Assembly: GCA_015069695.1 (NCBI GenBank)
Contig: JADCRZ010000013.1
Coordinates: 62,001 to 126,000 of the forward strand
DNA length: 64,000 nucleotides
From: Williamsia sp.
GTDB taxonomy: Bacteria; Bacteroidota; Bacteroidia; Chitinophagales; Chitinophagaceae
Direction of reading: 5' to 3'
Part shown: piece after piece, positions 18,083 through 26,817 of the stretch
Numbering within the stretch: the first letter of the stretch is position 1
How the letters are laid out: every line of letters starts with the position of its first letter
Notes under the pieces: generated by a model
Seen by the model: the letters and a program-made list of their open reading frames with translations, nothing else
The model's database searches: none
What the model was told of the DNA's origin: nothing
Made by a program: the position numbers and the translations under genes

Positions 18083-18398
18083 GGTATGCTCCTTGTGTAT
18101 AAAAAATGAGGATGCTGCGCTGCCTGCTTTCCGTTGGGCATAAACAAAATTTTAGGATAGAATTTGATACAAGACCTGGCAAACGGACTTTCCTTGTATA
18201 AACCTGGCCGACAGATTTTTTGCCAGAACCTTTACAAGATGGAAAACGGAATAAGTTGTTAAATGGCAGCCTGGTTTTGCAGACAAGATCAAATCACGAA
18301 TAGGAGTCTATCTCCCTCTCCGTATGCAGAAACCTGCTGTGTGGGTGGTATGAAATTTTATGGAGTAGATCTATTTCAACCACCACAAAAATAACCAT
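18083..18398. other. 316-bp divergent intergenic region
   Basis: Gap between the divergently transcribed sigma factor and a small hydrophilic protein. Both promoters should be here, but no perfect TAnnTTTG box was seen. No hairpin or coding fragment is convincing. Confidence 0.35.
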
Positions 18399-18590
18399 AT
18401 GAGCAAGACAAAAGACCATGCAGGACAGGGAGGCAACGATGGCACCCAAACAAAACACAAGGGAGAAAGCCAGCAAAGCCACCAGAAAGGAGCCGGGAGC
18501 GTAAGCAAGCAGGATACCGGAAAACACACAAAGGACAAATCCGGCGGGGCCGACGAAAATTCTACCAAGAAGGGATCGAATAATATTTGA
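18399..18590 (+). CDS. Small hydrophilic, Lys/Gly/Ser-rich hypothetical protein
   Basis: A 63-residue protein with almost no hydrophobic residues, composed mainly of Lys, Gly, Ser, Gln, Thr, His and Asp. It has no Cys and is predicted to be disordered. Similar short KGG/KDK-like stress-type proteins are common in Bacteroidota, and the start ATG at 18399 is clean. Opposite-strand frames here translate to Leu/Trp/Pro-rich strings that are mere complements of this composition. Function unknown; DNA-protecting or desiccation-type roles are only a guess from composition. Confidence 0.5.
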   Translation: MSKTKDHAGQGGNDGTQTKHKGESQQSHQKGAGSVSKQDTGKHTKDKSGGADENSTKKGSNNI

Positions 18591-18620
18591 TGATTCGCTG
18601 TTCAGTTGCTTACACGCATT

Positions 18621-18683
18621 TCATGATCAATCTGTCTAAAGCCGGAGTTTATTCATCTGCAGCGATAGATAGATTGATCATGA
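18621..18683. repeat. 18-bp inverted repeat upstream of the AGE-epimerase gene
   Basis: Arms at 18621-18638 (beginning TCATGATCAATC) and 18666-18683 (ending GATTGATCATGA) are reverse complements with one mismatch, which becomes a G-U pair in RNA, around a 27-nt loop. It lies just downstream of the small hydrophilic gene and upstream of the epimerase start. It could terminate the first, form a stable leader, or be an operator; there is no T-run. Confidence 0.6.
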
Positions 18684-18752
18684 TCGTTAAAGCCACCAAT
18701 ATTTTTGGCAGTTTATTGGAAAAGCCCAACATTCGTATCTAAACTGCTTCCC

Positions 18753-19955
18753 GTGTCTGCCATCCCACCGCCTGAACATCTCTCTCCTGACCCTCCACTC
18801 CTCAAAAATTATGCACTGCAATACAAAACTGAACTGCTCGAAAACATTCTTCCTTTTTGGGTTCAGCACAGTCCTGACATAGAGCACGGAGGTTATTTCA
18901 CTTGTTTAGATAAGAACGGATCGGTGTATGATACCGACAAATTTGTGTGGCTGCAGGGCCGCCAGGTCTGGTGTTTCAGTTATTTGTACAACCAGGTAGA
19001 GGCCCGGCCGGCGTGGCTCGAACTGGCACTGCATGGTGCCCGCTTCCTCGAGCAGTATGGCAGGGACCAAAACGGTGATTGGTATTTTTCTCTTACCCGG
19101 GATGGCCGGCCCCTGGTACAGCCCTACAACATTTTCAGCGACTGTTTTGCGACCATGGCGTTTGCCGCCCTCAACAGGGCTCATCCCGACGAACGGTACA
19201 AAGAAATTGCACTCCGTACTTTTCAGCGCATACAAGAGCGCAAAGCAAACTGGAAGGGCGCTTACAACAAAGCTTATCCGGGTACCCGTGCATTGAAGAA
19301 TTTCAGTTTGCCTATGATCCTCTGCAACCTGGCGCTGGAGCTGGAGCCCTTGCTGGGCAAGGAAAAAGTTGATGCGTTTATCCCGGAACTGGTATACGAG
19401 GTGATGGATGTTTTTTACCAGCCTTCCCTCGGACTGATCCTGGAAAACGTATACGAAAACGGATCATTCTGCGATTCGTTTGAAGGACGCATCATCAATC
19501 CCGGACATGCCATTGAAGCCATGTGGTTTATCATGGACCTGGGCAAACGCATGGGCGACCAGGCCCTGATAGAACGGGCAAAAAATATCATGCTGGAAAC
19601 CTTGGAGCAGGGCTGGGATCCTGTGCATGAGGGCATCTTCTACTTTCTGGATGCCAAAGGGGCACCACCCCTCCAGCTGGAGTGGGACCAGAAGCTATGG
19701 TGGGTGCATGTAGAAACCCTGGTGGCGCTTGCCAAAGGCTATGCATTAACGAGGGATGAACGCTGTGCTGCCTGGTTTGGGCGGGTGCATGATTACACCT
19801 GGAATCATTACCGTGATCAGGCGGGAGGCGAATGGTTTGGCTATCTCAACCGGCAGGGTGAGGTATTGCTTCAGTTAAAAGGAGGAAAATGGAAAGGATG
19901 CTTTCACATTCCCAGAGCTTTGTACCAGGTATGGAAAACATTGGAAGCGTTGTAA
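18753..19955 (+). CDS. AGE family epimerase/isomerase (N-acylglucosamine 2-epimerase-like)
   Basis: A 400-residue alpha/alpha-barrel protein. Conserved motifs are GGYF and WLQGRQVW in the first third, NPGHAIEAMWF in the centre, KLWWVHVE, and KGGKWKGCFHIPRAL near the end; they carry the catalytic histidines and substrate arginines of AGE, cellobiose 2-epimerase and mannose isomerase. There is no ATG near the 5' end: GTG at 18753 is chosen, and TTG at 18705 would add 16 residues. It is cytosolic. Whether it acts on N-acetylglucosamine, mannose or a disaccharide cannot be told from sequence. Convergent with the DUF418 gene. Confidence 0.85.
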   Translation: MSAIPPPEHLSPDPPLLKNYALQYKTELLENILPFWVQHSPDIEHGGYFTCLDKNGSVYDTDKFVWLQGRQVWCFSYLYNQVEARPAWLELALHGARFLEQYGRDQNGDWYFSLTRDGRPLVQPYNIFSDCFATMAFAALNRAHPDERYKEIALRTFQRIQERKANWKGAYNKAYPGTRALKNFSLPMILCNLALELEPLLGKEKVDAFIPELVYEVMDVFYQPSLGLILENVYENGSFCDSFEGRIINPGHAIEAMWFIMDLGKRMGDQALIERAKNIMLETLEQGWDPVHEGIFYFLDAKGAPPLQLEWDQKLWWVHVETLVALAKGYALTRDERCAAWFGRVHDYTWNHYRDQAGGEWFGYLNRQGEVLLQLKGGKWKGCFHIPRALYQVWKTLEAL

Positions 19956-19981
19956 CCAGCATCAGTGCTCTTCCTGGCGCA

Positions 19982-21373
19982 TCAGATCCGCATGGGTTGA
20001 AACTTCCAATAGGTCAGTGAACGCCACAGCCACTCAAAAGGACCAAAGCGGAAATAACGCAGCCAGATGCTGGAAAAAATAAGCTGGAAGAGCCACACGC
20101 ATCCTACCACATAATATAGCTGGTGAAAACGGAGCTGGTTGTAATGCCCCAGGCCATAGCCATAGAAGTACCAGGTACAGATAATGCTTTGCATCAGGTA
20201 ATTGGTAAAAGCCAGCTGTCCTACATTTGCCAGCGCCTTCATCAGCCAGGGCAGGAGCCGGGAACGGTATACCAGCATAAGCAAACTTGCATGCCCGACT
20301 GCCAGGAACACCCTTTTGATGTCATACAGGAGCCAGTGAGGCGTCCGGTACGTATCCACATAATTGCCCCATTCTCCGGCCACACTCAAGCCCATCCCCT
20401 TGAAATAAAACCAGCTTACCGGAATACCTACGCCGTAGCCTGCCAGCAAACCCATGAGGTAAGTAGAGCCCCGCACCCGGTTGGAGAAAAAGCCCAGGCC
20501 AAAAAGACCCATCCCGATAAACATCATGCACAACATATCCCAGGCACCCAGGTACAGAAACCATGTTTCGTCATCTGCATTGCGGGGAATAAAATACATA
20601 AAAATGGTGCTGTAGTTGCTGTGCATCTTACGTACATTCTTTTCTGTTTGTTCGGGATCCGGCTTCCTGTTTTTTTCTATTTCCAGCCAGGCGTTTTTGT
20701 CCTGCGACTGCTTTGAACTCAGTTTTTTATGCGCTTTTTCAGCGCTTACAGCCTGAAGATATGCGGCCCTTTTATCTCTTACTTCATCATAGTTAACCAC
20801 ACCCCGGATGATGGGAATAACAATGCAGGCAACACCGATCAGGATAAGCCATTTAGGCCTGGTTTTGCGAAATGCGTAGAGCAGCATACCGCATAGACCA
20901 TAGTAGTACAGGATGTCTCCAAACCAAAGCAATACAAATGCATTGAACAAACCAAACAAGACCAGCCATAGCAGGCGGCGATAGTAATATTCAGCCACTG
21001 TTGCGCCCCCGGCAGATTCCTGCTTGTTCATGGTAAAAAGGATCATGCCCGCACCGAACAGCATAGAAAACAATCCCCGCATCGTTCCTTCAAAAAAGAC
21101 CATCATACCCGTGAGCGCAACCGTATCGGCCCTGCCGGTGGGGTGTGTAAGCAACTGGTAGTAAATGCTGTTGTCGATGCCAAAACCGGGTATGTTCATC
21201 AGCAGGATGCCGAGCAGCGCAAAACCCCGGATCAGGTCTACTGTTTGCAAGCGGTCTGCTTTGGTGACCGGTGCGGGCGAAGGGTTTACAATTGCACCAT
21301 ATGGTGGAATAGAATTGGCTTCAGGACTTAAAACCAGCTCGGCAGCAGGGGAGGGGGTGATATTTGTTTCCAT
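19982..21373 (-). CDS. DUF418 family integral membrane protein, copy 2
   Basis: A 463-residue polytopic inner-membrane protein. It opens with the family signature VDLIRGFALLGILLMNIP near residue 50 and contains about nine or ten hydrophobic helices, with a hydrophilic Lys/Glu-rich loop in the middle (around 200-260). The ATG at 21373 is chosen because the longer frame would overlap the upstream gene and adds a Pro/Arg-rich non-homologous leader. It is a paralogue of the neighbouring gene, 10 bp away, with the same loop architecture. DUF418 proteins resemble acyltransferase-3-type membrane proteins; function unknown. Confidence 0.85.
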   Translation of the reverse strand: METNITPSPAAELVLSPEANSIPPYGAIVNPSPAPVTKADRLQTVDLIRGFALLGILLMNIPGFGIDNSIYYQLLTHPTGRADTVALTGMMVFFEGTMRGLFSMLFGAGMILFTMNKQESAGGATVAEYYYRRLLWLVLFGLFNAFVLLWFGDILYYYGLCGMLLYAFRKTRPKWLILIGVACIVIPIIRGVVNYDEVRDKRAAYLQAVSAEKAHKKLSSKQSQDKNAWLEIEKNRKPDPEQTEKNVRKMHSNYSTIFMYFIPRNADDETWFLYLGAWDMLCMMFIGMGLFGLGFFSNRVRGSTYLMGLLAGYGVGIPVSWFYFKGMGLSVAGEWGNYVDTYRTPHWLLYDIKRVFLAVGHASLLMLVYRSRLLPWLMKALANVGQLAFTNYLMQSIICTWYFYGYGLGHYNQLRFHQLYYVVGCVWLFQLIFSSIWLRYFRFGPFEWLWRSLTYWKFQPMRI

Positions 21374-21383
21374 GCAAGAAGGC

Positions 21384-22796
21384 TTAATGGGAGGTTGAAG
21401 GAACGATCGTTGAGGAGAGGGGCGGGGTAGAAGGAGGGATCTGAGCCGGCGGATGCTTCGGTTCAACCAGGTAGCGCCAGAACCATTCTACCGGTCCTGT
21501 TTGAAAACGGCGCAACCAGAGAACACTGAACACCAGCTCCAGCAAAATAACTTCAGCTGTAAAGAAATACAGTTCATGCTGGCTCAGTCTGCCGTAATAA
21601 CCCATTCCAAAACCGGTAAAGAAAAGCGTACAAAGAATGCTTTGAAGCAGGTAGTTGCTCAGCGTCATTTTGCCCGCCGCTGCCAGGGCCCGCCATACAA
21701 ATGACAGGAGCTTGCTTTCTATCAGCACAACAACCAGGCTGGCATAACCCAGGGCCACAAAGGCTTTTTCAAGCGGAAAGAATAAATTGGCGGGGAGGGA
21801 AGAACGGGTGATGAACTTTGTATAATCCTGCACCGCCAGCTGGGCTGTATGGAGACGGAACCATCCCAGGGCAAAACCTGCTATCAGACCAACTGTTGTA
21901 ACCAGTATATAGCGTTTCAACGGCAAACGCCGGGTGAAAAAGCCCCCCTTTAACAATCCCATCCCCAATAACATCATAGCCGACAAATCCCAGATGCCTT
22001 CCCGGTAGGTCCATTGTGATTCACGTGCCTGTGTGTTGGGTAACAGAAAGCGCCAAAGTTTGCCATAGCCGCCTGTTTGCATGGATCTGATCCGTTCTTC
22101 ATCTGCTTTCGGATCCCATTTTTTGCTTTTAACAATGCCTTCCCAGGCTTCCCTATCTGCTTTTTGCTGTTTTGAGAGCGAATCTTTCTTCGCCGTTTTT
22201 TGCTTTGCAAGCTTTTTTTCCAGGGTGGTTGCTGTCAGGTATTTCTGGTAAGCCCATTTATGATCTGCATAGTTCCACTCATTCTTGCCCATATAAATCA
22301 ACGTACAAAACAAGGCTCCCAGCAGCAAACCCCGTGCAGAAAGGCGGATAAAAGGAAACAGCAGGATGCCCATGATACCCAGGTGAAACAGGAGATCGTT
22401 TGTCCAGAGCAGGAGCAGCGCATTCACCAGTCCAAAAATGATCAGCCACATTTGCCGCCGGATAAACCTGTCGGCGAGCGGCAGTTTTGTTGAGAGGCTG
22501 TTGGCTGATAAAAACAAGACCATGGATGCGCCGAATACCAGGGCTATCAGCGCCTGCATTTTTCCTTCCAGCAGTAAACTGACGGCAACGTATAACCGAT
22601 AATTCCAGCCGGCTGTTTTTAAGAGCAATCCATTTTGCTGGTTGGTGCTAAAACCGCCAAAGGTCCAGATGCTGATAAACAGGGCAGCCAGCAAGGCAAG
22701 CCCCCGCAGCACATCGAGCGACAAAATGCGGGAATGGCCCCAGGCATAGCGTTGTTGCTGCCCTCCGGCAGGCGTTGTAAAAGGGGTTTGTATCAT
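21384..22796 (-). CDS. DUF418 family integral membrane protein, copy 1
   Basis: A 470-residue multi-pass membrane protein that begins with LDVLRGLALLAALFI and repeats the layout of the downstream copy: paired helices, a charged central loop with Lys-rich stretches, and a C-terminal helix block ending in LRRFQTGPVEWFWRYL. The start is placed at the ATG at 22796; an earlier in-frame start at 22832 only adds hydrophobic residues. The two tandem copies have diverged well, so the duplication is not recent. Function unknown. Confidence 0.85.
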   Translation of the reverse strand: MIQTPFTTPAGGQQQRYAWGHSRILSLDVLRGLALLAALFISIWTFGGFSTNQQNGLLLKTAGWNYRLYVAVSLLLEGKMQALIALVFGASMVLFLSANSLSTKLPLADRFIRRQMWLIIFGLVNALLLLWTNDLLFHLGIMGILLFPFIRLSARGLLLGALFCTLIYMGKNEWNYADHKWAYQKYLTATTLEKKLAKQKTAKKDSLSKQQKADREAWEGIVKSKKWDPKADEERIRSMQTGGYGKLWRFLLPNTQARESQWTYREGIWDLSAMMLLGMGLLKGGFFTRRLPLKRYILVTTVGLIAGFALGWFRLHTAQLAVQDYTKFITRSSLPANLFFPLEKAFVALGYASLVVVLIESKLLSFVWRALAAAGKMTLSNYLLQSILCTLFFTGFGMGYYGRLSQHELYFFTAEVILLELVFSVLWLRRFQTGPVEWFWRYLVEPKHPPAQIPPSTPPLSSTIVPSTSH

Positions 22797-23072
22797 AAAC
22801 AGCAGGTTGAAGAAAAAGCAGGAAAAGATCACTTAAGATACAATAATTCTTTCTACCCGGAAAAACAAACAAATCAGCAAGCCATCCCCAAGCCTTTTTA
22901 ACCGGGTAAAAATTTGGTTCTGCAGCAGTATGTCATTGAGAACAGGGACCCCTGATGTGCCCGGCATTCATGGGCAATTGTGTATCTTAGGCAGGTCAAA
23001 TCACACACGGAAGAGTCGTTGCCTGCAAAGAGACGACTCTCTGTTATCCATCAAAGCTGCTATAGAAAATCA

Positions 23073-24440
23073 ATGCATATGGACCTCATCAACCAGTTTG
23101 CAAGGCTTGCTGTTAACTATATCAACACCCGGAATGATCAACCTGTTTTTCCCGGAGGGGAGGCGATTCAACGATTAGACGAGTTCGCTGCACCGTTGCA
23201 GGCTGAACCCCTTGATCCGGGCAGCGTGCTGGCCATGCTGGATAGAATTGGTTCACCTGCAACCGTAAAAAGCGCAGCAGGCCGCTACTATGGTTTTGTG
23301 ACCGGTGGCAGCTTGCCTGCGGCGCTGTCTGCCAAGCTGCTGGCTTCGGTGTGGGACCAGAATTCAGCCCTTTCCGTCATGTCTCCTGTTGCTGCCAAAC
23401 TGGAAACAGTTGCTGCGCAATGGATCATTTCTGCAGTTGGTTTGCCGCAGGATTGCGGATATGGATTTGTAACGGGTGATACCATGGCCAACTTCACCGC
23501 CCTGGCTGCTGCCAGGCACCAACTGCTCAAGCAGCTGGGTTGGAATGTAGAAGCGCAAGGGTTGTTCGGGGCACCGGAAATAGACGTGATCGTGGGAAAT
23601 GAAGTCCACGTAAGCGTGCTGAAAGCCCTGAGCATGCTGGGTTTTGGAAAGGACCGCCTGATCCGTGTGCCTGTAGATAAACAAGGCAGCATGCTCCCGG
23701 ACAAAATTCCTCCCATCACAACTCCCACCATTGTTTGTACCCAGGCAGGCAATGTAAATACAGGCGCTTTTGACCCGGTCAAAGAAATATGTACCCGCTT
23801 GCATGCCAGTCCCTGCTGGGTGCATGTAGATGCTGCATTTGGTTTATGGGCCGCAGCCAGTCCGGCAAAAAAATATTTGGCTCAGGGCATGGAACTGGCG
23901 CACTCCTGGGCTACCGATGCACACAAATGGCTGAATGTACCCTACGACTGCGGATTGGTTTTTGTCCGCGATAAGGAAGCCCTCTACAAGGCCATGACGT
24001 CCTCTGCTGCCTACTTACCTACCGATGGTATACGGGAGCCCATGCATTATGTTCCGGAAATGTCACGGCAGGCAAGGGCGATCCCCGTGTGGGCTGCTTT
24101 AAAATCACTGGGAACAAAGGGCCTGGCAGAGCTGATCGAAAAAAACTGCGGGCAGGCGCGCTATCTGGCCGAGCACCTCCGGGCTGCGGGTTTCACCATC
24201 CTGAATGATGTTGTGCTCAACCAGGTGCTGGTAAGCTTTGGCGATCCGGAACTGACCAGGCAGGTCATAACGCGGGTGCAGCAAGAAGGCGTTTGCTGGT
24301 GTGGTGGTACGGTATGGCAGGAAAAAACAGCCATGCGCATCAGCGTGAGCTGCTGGGCCACTACACAGGAAGACCTCGACCGGTCGCTTGTATCTATTAT
24401 CAAACATGCAAACAGTGTGAAGCACAGTCAAAATGAATAA
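23073..24440 (+). CDS. PLP-dependent group II decarboxylase-like aminotransferase
   Basis: A 455-residue fold-type I PLP enzyme of the aspartate/glutamate decarboxylase superfamily. The PLP-lysine lies in DAHKWLNVPYDCG, the cofactor aspartate in HVDAAFG, and the region VCTQAGNVNTGAFDP is typical. The frame extends to a GTG at 22980, but the ATG at 23073 (or 23079) begins the conserved protein. Its stop is 11 bp before the KDPG-aldolase-like gene, so the two are likely co-transcribed. The substrate could be an aromatic or acidic amino acid; sequence alone does not tell. Confidence 0.83.
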   Translation: MHMDLINQFARLAVNYINTRNDQPVFPGGEAIQRLDEFAAPLQAEPLDPGSVLAMLDRIGSPATVKSAAGRYYGFVTGGSLPAALSAKLLASVWDQNSALSVMSPVAAKLETVAAQWIISAVGLPQDCGYGFVTGDTMANFTALAAARHQLLKQLGWNVEAQGLFGAPEIDVIVGNEVHVSVLKALSMLGFGKDRLIRVPVDKQGSMLPDKIPPITTPTIVCTQAGNVNTGAFDPVKEICTRLHASPCWVHVDAAFGLWAAASPAKKYLAQGMELAHSWATDAHKWLNVPYDCGLVFVRDKEALYKAMTSSAAYLPTDGIREPMHYVPEMSRQARAIPVWAALKSLGTKGLAELIEKNCGQARYLAEHLRAAGFTILNDVVLNQVLVSFGDPELTRQVITRVQQEGVCWCGGTVWQEKTAMRISVSCWATTQEDLDRSLVSIIKHANSVKHSQNE

Positions 24441-24451
24441 TTCAAAACAGT

Positions 24452-25129
24452 ATGGGAAATTTTTCAAGAGAAGAAGTTCAAAGCAAACTAAAGAACGCGC
24501 CCCTGGTGCCCCTGTTCACCCACAACGACCTGGCCGTAGCAAAAGAGGTTGTGCATGCCTGTTATAAGGGAGGCGTGCGGGTGTTTGAATATACCAACCG
24601 TTCGGTCAATTCAGCCGAGGTTTTCAAGGCATTGTTAGCCTATGCACGCCAGTCATTCCCTGACCTGGCATTTGGCATCGGCACGATTTACAACCGCGAG
24701 CAGGCCACCTATTTTGCAGAACTGGGTGCCGATTTTATCATACAACCCATCCTGGATGCAGGCGTAGCGGAAGTCTGTGCAAAACACCGGCTTGCGTGGA
24801 TGCCCGGCACCATGACGCTTACAGAAATTTATACCGCCCGCCAGCTGGGTGCCGACATCATAAAAATCTTTCCCGCTGCTACGGTAGGTCCCGGGTTTAT
24901 CAAAGCCATCAAAGGTCCCATGCCCGACGTAAAGATCATGGCCACCGGCGGCGTTGAACCCACCCGCGCGAGTCTTCAAACCTGGTTTGGGGCCGGCTCC
25001 CATTGCGTAGGCCTGGGCTCCCAATTGGTCAGCAGGGAAGTGCTGGAAGAAAAAAATTATGACAAGCTGGAGGTGCTTGTGCAGGAGTGTTTTGATGTCA
25101 TCAAAGTATTGCAAGCAGAAACAGTGTAG
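24452..25129 (+). CDS. eda: KDPG/KHG aldolase family protein
   Basis: A 225-residue class I aldolase TIM barrel. The Schiff-base lysine is in IIKIFPA, the substrate-side glutamate in VFEYTNRS, and a GIGTIYNREQ segment replaces the usual GAGTVLN. It would cleave 2-keto-3-deoxy-6-phosphogluconate (Entner-Doudoroff) or 4-hydroxy-2-oxoglutarate to pyruvate plus an aldehyde. No phosphogluconate dehydratase gene is in the window, and the unusual partner is a PLP enzyme, so a 2-keto-acid in amino-acid or uronate metabolism is possible. The gene symbol is provisional. Confidence 0.82.
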   Translation: MGNFSREEVQSKLKNAPLVPLFTHNDLAVAKEVVHACYKGGVRVFEYTNRSVNSAEVFKALLAYARQSFPDLAFGIGTIYNREQATYFAELGADFIIQPILDAGVAEVCAKHRLAWMPGTMTLTEIYTARQLGADIIKIFPAATVGPGFIKAIKGPMPDVKIMATGGVEPTRASLQTWFGAGSHCVGLGSQLVSREVLEEKNYDKLEVLVQECFDVIKVLQAETV

Positions 25130-25228
25130 TACTAAATTGAAAGTAGAAGTATAGTATGCCATACTAGTAAGTTCAAACTGGTATAATACCGAAATCAATT
25201 TAATTGGTTTATACGCTTTAGATCGTAG

Positions 25229-25304
25229 ACCCACCCCTGCCCTTCCCAGGAAGGGATAATACAAGCGCCCTTCTTATCCCCTCCCGGGAGGGGCAGGGGT
25301 GGGT
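25229..25304. repeat. REP-like GC-rich inverted repeat in a convergent intergenic region
   Basis: Two 31-nt arms (25229-25259 and 25274-25304) are reverse complements at 28 of 31 positions around a 14-nt spacer. Each arm contains its own inner palindrome; the right one, CCCCTCCCGGGAGGGG, is perfect. The left arm starts ACCCACCCCTGCCC and the right ends GGGCAGGGGTGGGT. It stands between the stop codons of the KDPG-aldolase and cytochrome genes and could form a cruciform or act as a bidirectional terminator. The shape matches the dispersed REP-type elements of Bacteroidota. Confidence 0.7.
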
Positions 25305-25393
25305 TAGAGCCGGGAAGTTTTTAGATGGGCAAACATGTACACTTCATTCTGCTAAATTCACATCATTGCCATTCAATCACCCGGCGTCTCTTC

Positions 25394-26803
25394 TTATTTA
25401 CCCTGCACCGGCGGCTGCATCAGGGTTGTATCTGTTGTAAAATAAGGCACTTTGTAGCCTCCGCTGTCCAGCTGCACGCGGGGAAAGGCCCGGGTCAGTT
25501 GTTTCCAGTCTGCAGATTGTACCTGGGTTTGATATAGATAAATCGCCTGCAATTTTTTCAAGGATTGAAGGGGCATGACACCCTGCATGGAAACAGAGGA
25601 GCCTACCAGGTTGAGTGATTGCAGGTTGGAGAGTGAGCGGAGCAGGGGCAAGCCCCTATCGGTGATGCGTGTGCTGTTTAGCTGGAGCACCGTAAGTTGC
25701 GAGCACTGGCTGATAAACTGCAGGGCCGTGTCACTTATGTTGGTTCCACCTGCTTTCAGCCAGACCAATTGTTTTTTGAGGGGTAAGAGGAGTTCTATGT
25801 CTGCATCTTTGATGGCGGCTGCCATCGTCAGATTGACCATCAGGTAATGGCTGTTCTGCGCCACGGGCAGTACAATGATGCCCCGGTCCCTGAGCCGCTG
25901 CAAGGCTTTCTCATCCGCCGCATCTACAGGCTCTTCGGGTACGGTAGACGGCATCTTTTGTTGTGCCGGCCCCTGGAAAGAAAGCAACAAGGCCTTTGTT
26001 TTTTCAGCTTGTGGAAGCTCTTTTATCTTTTTGGTGAAATCGGCTCCCTGTTCTACCCACCAGTGCAGCAGCGCAATCTGCCGCTCCGAGAGCTGCGGCT
26101 TTTCTTTGGGTGGCATGTGGTGTTCTTCTTCCCTTGCCAGCAGCAACCGCTTGATCAATTCGCTTTGGTCTGCCTGTCCGCCTCTGATCACCTGTCCCTC
26201 CTTGCCACCTTTAAGCAGCCAGGCAGGACTGTCCATGCGCAAACCGCCTTTTTGCTTGGTAGGTCCATGGCAACTGTAGCATTTTGATTGAAGCAAGGGT
26301 TCAACTACATCCGTGTACGCACTTGCCTCCTGAATGTTGGGAATAACCTTGGCTACAGTTTTCGGCTGTCCATCGCTGTTGGAAAGACCGCTTGTAAGAT
26401 AATCAGCGCCATGCGTCAGGGAGCCTCCAAGATGGCCGGTGATCATGATCAGCAGCAGCAAAAGGAGCGATGCGGCCCGGAACCATTTGCCGGTAACATG
26501 TTTGAAGATAAGAACACACAGCAGCGATGCCAGCAGAGCCAGGCTAACGGCCATCCACATATGCCAGTCCACTGTTTGCTCATCATATTCCCCGCTCAGG
26601 GAAAGCAGATAACCGGTGGCGCAGGACAACCAGGAGGCCAGTGTACCGCTCACCCATAGCAGGCGCAAGGCACCTTCGCCCAAGGCGTACTGACTGCGCT
26701 GCGACAACCACTGCAGCAACAGTGCTATGAGCAGGATGCCAATGGGCAGGTGAACCAGCACGGGATGAAAACGGCCAATAAACTCAGCAATAGAAAGGAT
26801 CAC
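25394..26803 (-). CDS. DUF2231-like membrane cytochrome c with leucine-rich repeats
   Basis: A 469-residue protein. The N-terminal half has four hydrophobic helices with the DUF2231 signature (HPVLVHLPIGILL, about 13-26). A single haem c motif CYSCH is at 175-179, followed by a planctomycete-type cytochrome domain with HMPP as a likely axial methionine. The C-terminal 120 residues contain leucine-rich repeats. The GTG start at 26803 is inferred: it is 14 bp after the upstream stop and places the first membrane helix correctly. Last gene of the operon; probably an electron acceptor or scaffold at the membrane. Confidence 0.78.
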   Translation of the reverse strand: MILSIAEFIGRFHPVLVHLPIGILLIALLLQWLSQRSQYALGEGALRLLWVSGTLASWLSCATGYLLSLSGEYDEQTVDWHMWMAVSLALLASLLCVLIFKHVTGKWFRAASLLLLLLIMITGHLGGSLTHGADYLTSGLSNSDGQPKTVAKVIPNIQEASAYTDVVEPLLQSKCYSCHGPTKQKGGLRMDSPAWLLKGGKEGQVIRGGQADQSELIKRLLLAREEEHHMPPKEKPQLSERQIALLHWWVEQGADFTKKIKELPQAEKTKALLLSFQGPAQQKMPSTVPEEPVDAADEKALQRLRDRGIIVLPVAQNSHYLMVNLTMAAAIKDADIELLLPLKKQLVWLKAGGTNISDTALQFISQCSQLTVLQLNSTRITDRGLPLLRSLSNLQSLNLVGSSVSMQGVMPLQSLKKLQAIYLYQTQVQSADWKQLTRAFPRVQLDSGGYKVPYFTTDTTLMQPPVQGK

Positions 26804-26817
26804 AGCAGATGGTTGGA

